A stretch of 64,000 nt of DNA from contig CM044857.1 in assembly GCA_024500155.1 (NCBI GenBank), forward strand, positions 3,970,501 to 4,034,500, given 5' to 3'. The notes beneath the pieces were generated by a model that was not told where the DNA came from, searched no databases, and saw only the letters and a program-made list of their open reading frames with translations. The DNA is from Chenopodium formosanum (lineage: Eukaryota > Streptophyta > Magnoliopsida > Caryophyllales > Amaranthaceae). Both the position numbers and the translations under genes were made by a program. Positions 1 through 10,911 of the stretch are shown one piece after another. Within the stretch, counting starts at the first letter, position 1. Each line of letters starts with the position of its first letter.

Positions 1-3000
1 TTATAAATAGCCTCCTTAAACCTCCGTTTTTAATGACCAACTCTCATCAAGAATTTCTTGATACTCTCTCTCTTTCTAAACCAACTTTTCACAAACAAAA
101 TTCCGCATTCACAAGATCTAGACACACCTAGCCAAGTTCGAAGTTGCCTTCGCCCTAGACGTGAAAGGTTTAATATTTCTGAGGGTTTGTGTAATACCCC
201 GTATTTTTATGTATTTTTATAAAGTATTTAAGTATTAATAAAATGTATTGTTACGGGCTAAAGTATTTTAATTAAATATTTTAAAGGGTTAAAGTATTTT
301 AAATATAAGGTTTTATAAAAGTAAAATATTTTTTAGGCCAAACGTTTATTAATTATTGGGCAATGTAAATTATTCCTACATACTCTTATTGGAATAACCC
401 ATTCCAAAACCCATAACTTAAGCCCACGTCTTTATAAGCCCAAATTTAACCCTACACTCTCTACTCTATAAATACACCATGAATCCCAAAAAATTTCCCA
501 CACAAAAAGGTTAGTCTTATTTTCTCCTTTGTTTTATTAATTCGTGTAATTATAATTATTGATTTATGGGTTTTGATTTTATTGTTTGAAATTAATTTAA
601 TTAGTATCAAATTGTATTTTGATGATTAAACTTTATAATTTCAGATTTTATAAATGTCATAATTTTCAGATTCTGTAAATTTTATAACCTAGCGTTTTTA
701 ATTATTGAAAATCACGATTTTAGGGTTTTTACGAACAATTGATTTAGGGATTTTATAGTAATGATGTTTGAAATTTTGGTGATTATAACTACTGATTAGT
801 TTAACTTAATTCCAGAATATTTTGAACACGTAAACTCGTGTTTTAATTTTTAGATTTCCATTCGTTAATATTAATCCCGTTTTAATCTCGTTTAGGTTCT
901 GAACTCATCCGATTTTGATAAAAAAAAATAGTGTTTTCCATGTGGAAACAATGTTTTAAGAAAGACTCACTACCTTTGGTAGTGAGTACGACCCTCTCGT
1001 GGCCAAATTCAGCCTCTAAATATGATTTTCGGGCAGTTTTTGATTCTTAACGAAGTTTTTTTTATGCTTTAAATTTTATCCTTGAGTTTTAAAGGGTTTT
1101 TGATTAGCTTAAAATGTTGGAATTTTATTTAAAGTAGTATAATTGTGATTTTAATGAAAGGGTGTTATTACCCATTAAAAAGGAGTTTAATTAGGGGTTT
1201 TTAAATAATTTTCAGATTTTTTTAAGTAGTCTAAAGTAAATTTAAGTTGCTGGAAATTGTGTATATAAGGAGAATTAATATAGTATTATTGTCCTTTTAT
1301 GTAGGAGACTTGATTCGGAATTGTTGTAGTGTAATCGGCTATTTTAAGGGCTTATTTGAGGTATGTTCACGTACTTAGCATAATTATGTTGATGTAATAG
1401 CATGCTAAATGTGTTTGATTGATTACAAGTAGTATCATGCTAGGTTTGGATTGGAAATTATGATTTGGATGTTATTGGTGATTGGATTATGAAGCATGAT
1501 TTATTTGTGATGGATTATTAAATGGAAAATAATAGCTTGGAATATTATTTATGAACCACATATTTATTTATGGCATGATAAAAAGCATGTTTAATTAAAC
1601 TAAATGTTTAATTTGGTTTGGAATATTGAAAAGCAATTTTATTATGGTTCATATAATTTTTATTGATGCTTTAAGCATGAGGAAGGAGCTATATAAGTGT
1701 CTATGTACACGAGGAATAAATTGTATGTTGGTGCCTTAGTGCACTTAAGGTGTTTTTAACACCGAGGGATAGGATTTGTGGCACTTTATGCGGTTAAGGT
1801 GTCTTTGATACCGAGGTAGAATTAAAAGGATTCAGCATTAAGTATTATATAGTCACTAATTATTCAAGAATTAAATTGGTATATTGAATTGTTTGATTAA
1901 TTATTGTTGATTGAATGATTATGGTTTGAGAGTCATCACCAAGTTTAGTAATCGATAAATAACGTAAAGTGAAAGAGATTACGCACCAAAACTCTTGGAA
2001 CGTATATACCTTGAGTATGAACATATGGGGGGAGTTATGGGGTTTTATATTTAACCATAACTTCTACTGGAGTACAGGACGCTGTACATTCCTTTTATTA
2101 TTATTATGCGCAGGAATTCCGCCACCTATGTGTGGTTTTGATGCTGGCACGGTTAGCTCTCGTGTCAGTAACCTCAATTTATTGGGGGAGGTTAGTGGGA
2201 AACCCGTTCGATGCGTAATCAACGCTAAATAAATTATTTAGTGTCTAGTGAGAATTTTATTGAATGTGGTATGCTTGAAAAACAGGTGCAACAAGGTAAG
2301 TAGTGTGTTGATAGAGAATTGTATGCTAGAGTATTTATTGCGCTTATGTACTCAGCTTTGCTGATTGTGTGTTTTGTGTGTTTGTTGGCCTTGTCTTTAT
2401 CTTGGCCCTATGATGACCCATTTTTAATGGAGAGTAGTGGAAATAGGTAGAGATAAGCTTTTTAGGTGATGAAGCATTTTCATGAATGGGCATGAGTGAA
2501 GAGCATATTATGCCAGTTTCTATAAGTATATGATGTGTTATTGCTTTAATTATTTATGATAATATTATTATGCGTGACTAACGAAAAGGTTTTGAATTTG
2601 GTTTGGTTAATAAGGGCCTATAATGGTTCCAAGTTGTAGGTTGATTTTATTTTACTTCGTTTGACTTTGGTTTGACTTTACTTTCGTTGATTGACTTGTT
2701 TTGAAAGGTTTTGAAATTAGTCTTCTGTTGTGTGTCTTTGATAGTTGCCTTAGCCGTTCTCACGGTGGCGGTAATGTCTTAGATATTCCTATTTAAAGTT
2801 TTAAACAGGACAAAACAGATATTTTAAAAGAAAGGAATTTCTAGGGTGTTACAGTTTGGTCCCAAATCTCTATTTCCATTATTTAATTTAATTGTTTGAT
2901 TTATTATTTTCCTTGAAGTTACTAACATGTGTATTTTGTTATTAGAAAGAGATACGAGACATCCAAGTAAGTACTTTAATTGTTTTATTGATATTTTGAT

Positions 3001-3842
3001 ATAGAAATCATGTTTAGGTTGTTATTTTGATTCCTAGTATCATGTTAGGATGCTTTTCCTAAGCTAGTATCATGTTTAGGGTAATTTCTAATATCAATTA
3101 TGATTTCTATGATGCTTCATATTTTCTTTCCTAATATCATGTTAGTATCATGTTAAGGTTAAAGCTTTGATTTTTATTGTTTAGTGACATGCTAGGGTTT
3201 GTTATTAATCTTGTTAGTATCATGCTAGGATCTTGCTATTAATATTATGCTTTAACATGATTATTTTTGTTATAATTATTTGGATTATTATTATGATTAT
3301 TATGATTAATTATCATGTTGCTTGATATGTATTATTATTCTTATTGCTTGATCACGCCTTTTATGCATGTTTAAAGGGAATTTGTACTTGTAATCACACT
3401 TAATAAGATAATTAATAATGTTGTTTAGGCTAATATGATTATAATTCAAGTGATCGCCAATAATAGATTTGTTTGTGCATTAATATATCAAGCAACATAG
3501 ATTAAACAGGTTTAGGGTTAACCTATTGATTGTATGTTAGTCAGAAAGCGCACATGAATACGAGAAGAATAAAGTAGAGGCCTATTCAAGGCAGGTTTAA
3601 TCTCTTTTAGGTTGTATTTGTACCTTCATCCCCGAACTTCTAGTCTTGATTCCAGACCTATTGGAGTTAACGATCTCCTGGATCGTTAAGGGGTGTAACC
3701 TTCACCCTGTGAATGGTTTACAAGTTCCTAAAACTTGTTGGCGACTCTTTTGCTCTAGCTTCCTTCCCTTTGGATGCCACCATACTTAAGTGTATGATCA
3801 CAGTGGGGCTCAAGTTTGGGATGGCTTGAAATATTCCCTACA
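1..3842 (+). mobile_element. Tat/Ogre-like LTR, plus orientation, partial and interrupted
   Basis: Ends in ATTCCCTACA at 3842. Read on the other strand it matches the complete LTR at 6798-8644. The homology is split: 1-189 and 2859-3842 are one LTR, separated by an inserted solo LTR. The TATA box TATAAATAG is at 2-10. About 670 bases of the LTR lie left of the window, judged from the 1847-bp copy at 6798. No primer-binding site follows 3842, so it is either the 3' LTR of an element lying to the left or a solo LTR. The window edge prevents a decision. Confidence 0.85.
190..2853 (+). mobile_element. Solo LTR of a Tekay-type Ty3 element, with TSD
   Basis: Starts TGTAATACCCCG and ends GGGTGTTACA. 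It is flanked by perfect 5-bp duplications GTTTG at 185-189 and 2854-2858. The termini match those of the LTR at 17719-20179, and both have a related stretch near the 3' end with a CGGTGGCGG/CGCGGCGG patch. TATAAATA is at 467-474. There is no internal coding region, so it is a solo LTR left by LTR-LTR recombination. The 87-codon ORF at 1969-2232 shows no recognisable domain and is treated as chance. Confidence 0.9.
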
Positions 3843-3981
3843 GAACCTACAAAATAAAATCTAAGGAAAATAAAGGGTGTCTATGCTAGACTTATTTGGG
3901 GAAAGGAGGAACAAAAAAGATAGAAAAAAGAGGTCACAAGATCTTGTTGTTAAAGCTCGCCTTGTGTCTTTTGCTTGGTCA

Positions 3982-5045
3982 TCACCCGATCTTCTTGCTA
4001 GCTAGAGGCAATGGGATTTTATTTGCTTCTATGAGGTCTTGAATGAGATTTTGAAATCTGTAACATTCATCTGTAGTATGACCCTTTCCTTGATGGTACT
4101 TGCAATAAGAGTTGGGATTCCATCTTGAAGATCGCCTTTCTGGCGTTGGATCTTCAGTGGGGCCAATAGGTTTGATTAATCCTCGATCATGTAGACGATC
4201 AAAAGTAGCATCATAAGTCATTCCGATGGGCGTGAACTCTCTTTTTGGTTTCTTTTTAGATCCTTGATTATCCATAGCCAAGACATCATTTAAGTCAAAG
4301 GTACTAATATTGTTACTAGAGTGGGTGTTTTCGGAAGAAGAAGGATTGTCGTTCTTCTTTCCTTTCCAGCCACTGTTGTCATTATTGTTAGTAGCTTTTT
4401 GTTTCGCAAGGTCATCTTCGACTTCAATACCTATATCGTAGACGGCCTTGAAAGTATTCAAATTATGTTGATATTTCAAATGCTTCGAATACTTGTCTTG
4501 AAGGTTCTTGATGAACATCCTTACAGACTTCTTTTCAGTAGGGACCTCGACCATCTTAGCAGAGGTTTCCCTCCACTTATTAAAGAAAGAAGTAAATCCT
4601 TCATTCTGTTTTTGCTTGAGTATTTCAAGTTCCCTATGATCAGTTTCAACTTGAATATTGCATCTATACCTATCAATAAAAGCATTCACAATGGCCTCCC
4701 AAGTAGAGGCCAGGTTTTCTCTTTGTCAAGGGAAAAGAACCATTGTTGACAGACAGTTTCTAGTGATAAAGAAAACAATGTATGGAAAATTTTCTTATCT
4801 ATCCCTTTAATATTCATTATTGTTTCAAATGCTCTTAAATGAAAGTAGGGATTGTTTGTTACCTTAAACTTAGGGATGTCAGTGGCACTAAACTTTTGCG
4901 GAAGAAGTTCTTTGTCTACCAAGACCCCTTGTGAGCTAATGCCTTGGAACCTGTAATCATTGGATATCTTGCTCAAACTTTCTTGCATGAGCTCCATCTG
5001 CTGTTGCCTTACAGGATCATTAACTTGAAGAGCTATGTTCTTCAT
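3982..5045 (-). pseudogene. gag: Tat/Ogre-like gag, frameshifted
   Basis: Two overlapping minus-strand reading frames (5045-4686 and 4689-3982) form one Ty3-type Gag. The upstream frame has typical Gag core residues (NPYFHLRAFE). The downstream frame continues with NAFIDRYRCN and the ETSAKM region and ends in a C-x2-H-x4-H-x4-C zinc motif (CKYHQGKGHTTDEC). That zinc motif is characteristic of Tat/Athila Gag rather than of the CCHC knuckle of chromoviruses. The frame changes near 4695-4712, where the conserved WEAIV-like stretch is read out of frame. Gag would form the virus-like particle of the retrotransposon. With the frameshift and no pol in view it is probably not functional. Confidence 0.85.
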
Positions 5046-6773
5046 AAGTCAGTGAGGCTGGCTACATCCTTCTTGAGTTCAATAACTTCTTCTTGAGTGG
5101 CCATGATCTTCTTAGCTTTCCTTTTCCGAGTAATGGGTTTGTCAAAAAGGAATATCTGAACGAAAGTGTTGTCTTTGACTAGCCGCCCTTCCTTTGTTGA
5201 CCAAGTGCTGTAAATTAAACCATTTATTTATTTTAATTACTTAACTTGAATTTGGCTTTGACTTTATTGATTTTTTAAAAAAGCAAAAATGGGATGTATT
5301 TTTTTTTTTAAAACCAATGTATTTTTTTGAAAACCAAGTAAGATTTTAAAATAAATATAGTTTTATTAGAGGATTAATATCCGACTTACCCCCCTAAAAA
5401 ATGACAGAAAGACGCGCGTAGAGAACTCTCTAGACATGGTCAAAATGTGACATGTTATGTGTGTGCTTTAATAGTGAATATGAGTGACATACTTTGACTC
5501 TTTTGTGAGACCATGGGACTATGTGCCTAAAATCAATTAAGGACTGAACATAATTACTGCCATTAATAAACTGACTAAACCGTATTAGCAAATCGATTAA
5601 ACTAACACATCGTGAAGACTCGAGCAAAATTACAGGTTGTCGTCAGACGACAGTATCGTCGCCAGACGCTGGCAGCCTACGCCATACAACGGGATCGTCG
5701 CCTGGCGTCGGATACTAGCGTGTGGCGCCACAGCCTAGATCTTTGCGCCGTTATGGGACATCGATCTGGGACTGTTTCCAATATTTTGCTCTAAAGGGAT
5801 TAGCTTAAAAGTCGTACTAAGTCCAGTTTGACCAATTTATTAGACTTTAATCATTATTAATTAATTAAATTAGCAAAGTCCTTTTAGTCATTATTTTTAT
5901 TTATTTAACTCATACACAAGTCAAACAAACGGTTAGGAAAAACACATAGAGTATGCACAACAAATAATGCACAAGTAGTCATATAGTCACATATGATGCA
6001 ATGAGTTTGCAACCTAACCATGGCTCTAGTTCTCTAAAGTTCAGGATATGGGTTAGTCGAAGAGGGTCCATGGTTATGAGTCCAAATTTACCACGCGGAA
6101 GCCTTACCTTAGGAAGGGGTGGCGCGTGTGGATGGGACCCCGCGAGTTAGACTCGCTTCCATGGTTTGGTGAATTCAACATTCTCGGATGTACCCTTCGT
6201 TGCCAGGAGCGTTCGATTGGGTAGATGGAGCATGAATTCCCAGAGGGTTATGTCCATATGTAGAACACATATGGGTTTCAGAAAATAAGGAAAAACTCAA
6301 TCAGGAAGTAGAACCGAGCAAACAGTACTAGAAAACTAGTCGAAACAAGAAGGTAGATTTCTGGCTCGGTAGTGGAAGAATTTGGCGCGAGAAAACAAGT
6401 TCGTCTCCAGACGCTGGCACCGTCGCCAGACGACAAGCTTGTCGCCAGGCGACGACGCCAACGTTAGGCGCCGACGCTGTTTTCTCAGCACTAATTCCTA
6501 CATGCCTCAGCAGCTTTCTGTTCTTGAATTTTCCAGTTTTTTCGTAGCATTATTTCGATTCTAGTTGTGAAAGATATTTCCCTAGATTCCTATGTGTAAA
6601 AATCCTATGTTTTTTACTCATTACGGATGGTCTTTGCAATGAGAACCTTTTTTTATGCTTATGCCAATAATGTCAATCAAAATTACGCACATGAAATACT
6701 TAGAACTTTTCGAGTCTCAACCACTCATTCTAAATCATTGCAAAATAAAGTTTAGGAATTAAAATAGAAATCC
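5046..6773 (-). other. Leader of the Tat/Ogre-like element
   Basis: This 1.7-kb stretch between primer-binding site and gag has no convincing coding region. It contains two GC-rich patches (5636-5735 and 6403-6480) made of short inverted CG motifs such as CGTCGCCAGACG and GTCGCCTGGCG. The same motif family occurs in the LTR upstream of its TATA box. Short ORFs over these patches look like by-products of their composition. Confidence 0.6.
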
Positions 6774-6791
6774 TCCCCAGTGGAGTCGCCA
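6774..6791 (-). other. Primer-binding site, tRNA-Arg type
   Basis: On the minus strand TGGCGACTCCACTGGGGA lies six A/T bases after the LTR end. It begins with TGG, complementary to a CCA tail, and is the primer site typical of Tat/Ogre elements (tRNA-Arg). Its position fixes the orientation of the element: the LTR at 6798-8644 is the 5' LTR read on the minus strand. Confidence 0.8.
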
Positions 6792-6797
6792 AAAAAA

Positions 6798-8644
6798 TGT
6801 AGGGAATATTTCAAGCATCCCACACTTGAGCCCCACTGTGATCATATACTTAAGCATGGTGGCGTCCAAAGGGAAGGAAGCTAGAGCAAAAGAGTCGCCA
6901 ACAAGTTTTAGGAACTTGTAAACCGTTCACATGGTGAAGGTTACACCCCTTAACGATCCAGGAGATCGTTAACTCCAATAGGTCTGGAACCATGACCGGA
7001 TGTTCGGGGATGAAGGTACAAATCCAACCTAAAAGAGATTGAACCTGCCCTAAAAATAGGCCTCTACTTTATTCTTCTCGTATTCATGTGCGCTTTCTAA
7101 CTAACATACAACCAATATTTTTACCCTAAACCTGTTTATCTATGTTGGTTGAATTTAATGCACAAACAAAACTATTATTGCCGATCACTTGAATTATAAT
7201 GATATTAGCCTAAACAAGATTATTAATTATCTTATTAAGCGTGATTACAAGTACAAATTCCCTTTAAACATGCAAGAGAGGGCGTGATCAAGCAATAACA
7301 ACAATACATATCAAGCAACATAATAAAAATCATCATAATAATAATATTCAATCTCAATAAAACTTAATAATAATAGCAAGATCCTAGGCATGATACTAAC
7401 AAGATTAATAACAAACCCTAGTATGTCACTAAACATTAAAGATCAAAGCTTTATTCTTAGCATGATACTAACATGATATTAAGAAAGAAATAGGAAGCAT
7501 CATAACAATCATACATGATATTAGAAATCTTAATTAACCCTAAACATGATGCTAGGAAGAAATAAGACATCCTAACATGATACTAGGAAATAATTAAAGC
7601 ATGATTTCTATAATAAAGCAATTAAAGTACTTACTTTGATGCCTCGTATCTCTTTCTAATAACAAATTACACGCGTTAGTAACTTTAAGGAAAATAATAA
7701 AACAAGCAATTACATTAAATAATGGAAATAGGGATTTAGGACCAAACCCTCATAAATTATCAAACCTTTCACGTCTAGGGCGAAGGCAACTTCAAATTTG
7801 ACTAGGTGTGTCTAGATCTAATATATGAGGAATCTTGTGAGAGAGAAGTTTTAGAAAAAGAATAGAGAGAAGAAGCTTCTAGCTTTTAAAGAGAGAGAAG
7901 AAAGATGAGATAATTGTTGTGAATGTTGATGAATGTCGATGCTTTTAAAACAGGGAGATACGACCCCTATTTATAAGAAAAATAGCACGGGATAAAAGAA
8001 AATCATATTCAAAATAAAACTCCTCCTGTCGCGAACGACAGGAGCCAGCACCAAACGATGAGCTTCATCGCCAGGCGACGAAGGCCAACGCCAGGCGACG
8101 AAGGTCAGCGCCTGGCGATGACGCCGTCGTCTCGCGCTGGTCTAAAAGTCAACGCGCTTTTCCACGCGTAATTACCTTCAACACCAGTTGCAGATAATTA
8201 AGCGTCCGAGCAGTTTTCGAAATCAGATTTAATATATTTTATTCTAAATAAAACATCCTTTCTTTTTAAAATAATAATTAATAGGCCCTCCTCTACATCA
8301 TCGGGCCACCTTTGAAAATCATTGGGCCTAATCTAATTTAATCCATAACTTCCTCATAAGTCATCGGAATTGGGCCTATAATATATCATTGGAAAGCTCT
8401 TTTCGAGCCCAATCCAACTACACTATTATTAGACCTTTATTATGGACCAAACCAAATTGGATTGGCTATTTTTTATAAAATAGGAGTAAGAAAAGAAATA
8501 TTTTTAGAAAACAAAGAGAAATATGTTAATAAAAACATCCTCATCATTAGACTTTCTACACCTTCACCTCTTTCGATAATCAAATGATGCGAAAGGTATT
8601 CATCACTGGGTTTGGTTTTGGGGAGACACATTTGGGTGTCTACA
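6798..8644 (-). mobile_element. Tat/Ogre-like 5' LTR
   Basis: This 1847-bp LTR reads, on the minus strand, TGTAGACACCC to ATTCCCTACA. Close relatives are at 1-3842, 13522-15440 and 21583-23492. The TATA box (TATAAATAG, minus) is at 7967-7975. A CG-rich palindromic patch lies just upstream of it at 8035-8143, with further GGGCC motifs upstream. Confidence 0.9.
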
Positions 8645-9657
8645 CTAGTTTACGTGTGTTGATGCATTGTTACTTGTTTTTCGTTGTAAAATGCATGGGT
8701 CATTCACACATAGTGAATGGATGAATGGAATGTATATTCTCTCACAGGTTTTATAAAAATGGCAACTAGTGAGGCCTAATTAGGATAGAAAATACGGACT
8801 GCGTTCCGTCATGTATTTTTGTAAATCTAAATACGGTCTGCGAACCATTGCGTATTTTTGTACCTTAATATTTAGATTAGTCGTCCTAATCGTAGATACT
8901 AGTAGTTGCATTATTTTGGTTATGTCTTAAAAACGGAGTCTCTTGGAAGATGAAGCCATGAAGTTGCAAATCAAGACCCTTGAAGACTTGAAGACTCAAG
9001 GGGTCATGCTAGTTGCCAAATGCATCATTTACTTATGTTTTGGATATATATTTATGATTATATATATGAATGATATGTTAAATGCATGTTTAGGATTTCG
9101 AATGTTGTGATGATTAATTAAGTTCACTTAAATCAACCAACATAGAAACCCTAGGTCCCTAAAATATTGAGTAAAACTTGCCATTCCAAAACAACACTTA
9201 CCGAACTATTGAGAATAGTGATGGGCTACGCCAAAGCGAGGCATTACTACTTTCCTAGGAACATAAGGTATGTTGATGGGTTTGCCAAATCAAGACATCA
9301 TAATACAAGTTGGTTTTGGTTAGACTCAACGATATGAGTGATGGAGTCCTAACATGTCGTGGCAAAGAGAATATTGTTGAGAGAGCATTAGATGCGATGA
9401 TTTATCTAACCAACAGTGGTTTTGAGCCATTAGCAAAGAGTTTCTTACCTTAAAGTAATAAGTGTTAAGACAAGCTAAAGCATGCTTAACTAATCATTGA
9501 TTCTTTGGATCTTGGAATCTACGTATTCTCACCAAATGGGGACAAATTTAATGTGTGAATAAGACGTTTAAATAAGTTTGATATATATGCATGAATTCAA
9601 TCTTATTTAAGTATTATGAATGGTTTTTCATTTCAAATTCTTTCAATTGTAGAACCA
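8645..9657 (+). other. copia-1 leader
   Basis: About 1 kb upstream of gag without a convincing ORF. The notable structure is a pair of adjacent imperfect hairpins at 8789-8820 and 8829-8857. Both are built on ATACGG-N-CTGCG and differ by a compensated change in the stem (GGA/TCC against GGT/ACC). Confidence 0.55.
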
Positions 9658-10538
9658 TGTCTTCAACTAATACCGACAACAACTATATGTGCCCGGAACT
9701 CCCGGAGATATTGGCATTTTGTCTCAATTTAACCAATTTAAAGGAATGGGAAGAAGAACTCCGGAAAACTCTTCGAAATTGTTCAATGGGGTACATTCTT
9801 GACACTCCCATTCCAAGCTTCTTTTCCAAGGGGATAATGAGTGATGAGACTCATGAGACTTGGTCCTTGGATTGTGACAAGGTCACACTTTTGATGAGGA
9901 ATTCCCTTCCAGAGGATTGGAAGCGGAGATTCACCTCATACCTTCCAGACATGCTTCATAATAGTCTTAAGGAGCTTGTCACTATGTCTTTTGAGACAAG
10001 GGACTTGAATGTTCATAACTTAACCAAGTCGTTTATGAACATGAAGATCAAGATCTCGGAGGAAGGTTGCCTTGCTAAGGAAAGGCTCGAAGTGTGGAAC
10101 AAGGTCTATAATGCTAGGCTTAGACCTGGAATGCCTCTTCAACCTCATGTGCATTGAATGATAAGGCTTTTCAAGCACTTGGAGCTCATTGGGAAACTAG
10201 TAGAGGATGAACAAGCGGCTCACATGCTACTAAGCTCACTCCACTCAGGCTATGTTGCATTGAAAATGCATTTGATGGCCAATCAAGATAAACTCTCATT
10301 GATGGAGGTTGTTCATCAGCTTCGCAGAGCTGATTCTTGTAAGGGTACTAGGTTCTTTCTAAGGCCAAAGAAGAAGGAGTTCAAAGACAAGGCAAAGATG
10401 TGGTGCTTCTATTGTAGTAGGCGAGGCCACTACAAAAGGGAATACAAGGAGTACCTAGAAGATGAGGCGAAAGCAAAAGTAGCTCTCACCTCAGGTATCT
10501 TCTTTATAAACCATCACTTGAATATGAGCAATTCGTAA
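9658..10538 (+). pseudogene. gag: copia-1 gag, broken
   Basis: I take the start at 9658 (MSSTNTDNN), because the upstream in-frame codons from 9591 look like leader. A TGA at 10155-10157 separates two in-frame pieces. The first has the copia Gag pattern around LTNLKEWEEELRKTLRN. The second continues with QAAHMLLSSL and ends in a zinc knuckle of the form C-x2-C-x3-G-H-x4-C whose last cysteine is tyrosine (CFYCSRRGHYKREY). Both the stop and the lost cysteine argue against function. A related gag lies on the minus strand at 63346-62792. Confidence 0.85.
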
Positions 10539-10911
10539 AGGTATTAAATGCCGTAAAATGACTCACTATATGCTCCTATTTCAGGAACTAAGTGAGAAGA
10601 AGCTTCACAAGTGGATGTGCATTTACAAGCGAAAGAAGAAGAGAATCTATCCATTAAACCTGTATTTGCATAGTTTGTCTTAAAATAGAACCTATATCAG
10701 TTTTATTGTTGAACATATTTTGATCTTTTGGCGTCCGATGTTGGGTTGTGAGATCACAAGACTATAACTGTGATTGTTTTGAGTCTTGTTTATATGTTTT
10801 ATGGCATGACACATTTATCCAAATATGCTTTATTTAGACAAACAAGTTTATAATGTTAATAATACCACCAAAGAAGACTAAGACAATTGAGTCGAATGAC
10901 ACATACTTGAA
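10539..10911 (+). other. copia-1 gag-integrase gap (protease not found)
   Basis: The aspartic protease expected between Gag and integrase, with its D-T/S-G active site, was not seen in this 370-bp stretch. It is AT-rich with stops in all frames I checked, so the protease region is deleted or decayed. Confidence 0.5.

Larger units (their letters stand above)
3843..8644 (-). mobile_element. Tat/Ogre-like Ty3 retrotransposon, 5' part
   Basis: Read on the minus strand the order is 5' LTR (8644 to 6798), a tRNA-Arg-type primer-binding site, a long leader and gag. The element is cut at 3842 by the plus-oriented LTR. No protease, reverse transcriptase or integrase is inside the window. The 5-bp flank outside the 5' LTR is CTAGT (8645-8649); the partner duplication would lie outside the window. 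Confidence 0.85.

Noticed and set aside
4321..4749. 142-codon plus-strand ORF
   Set aside because: Antisense shadow of the Tat/Ogre-like gag, which has a clear zinc motif on the minus strand.
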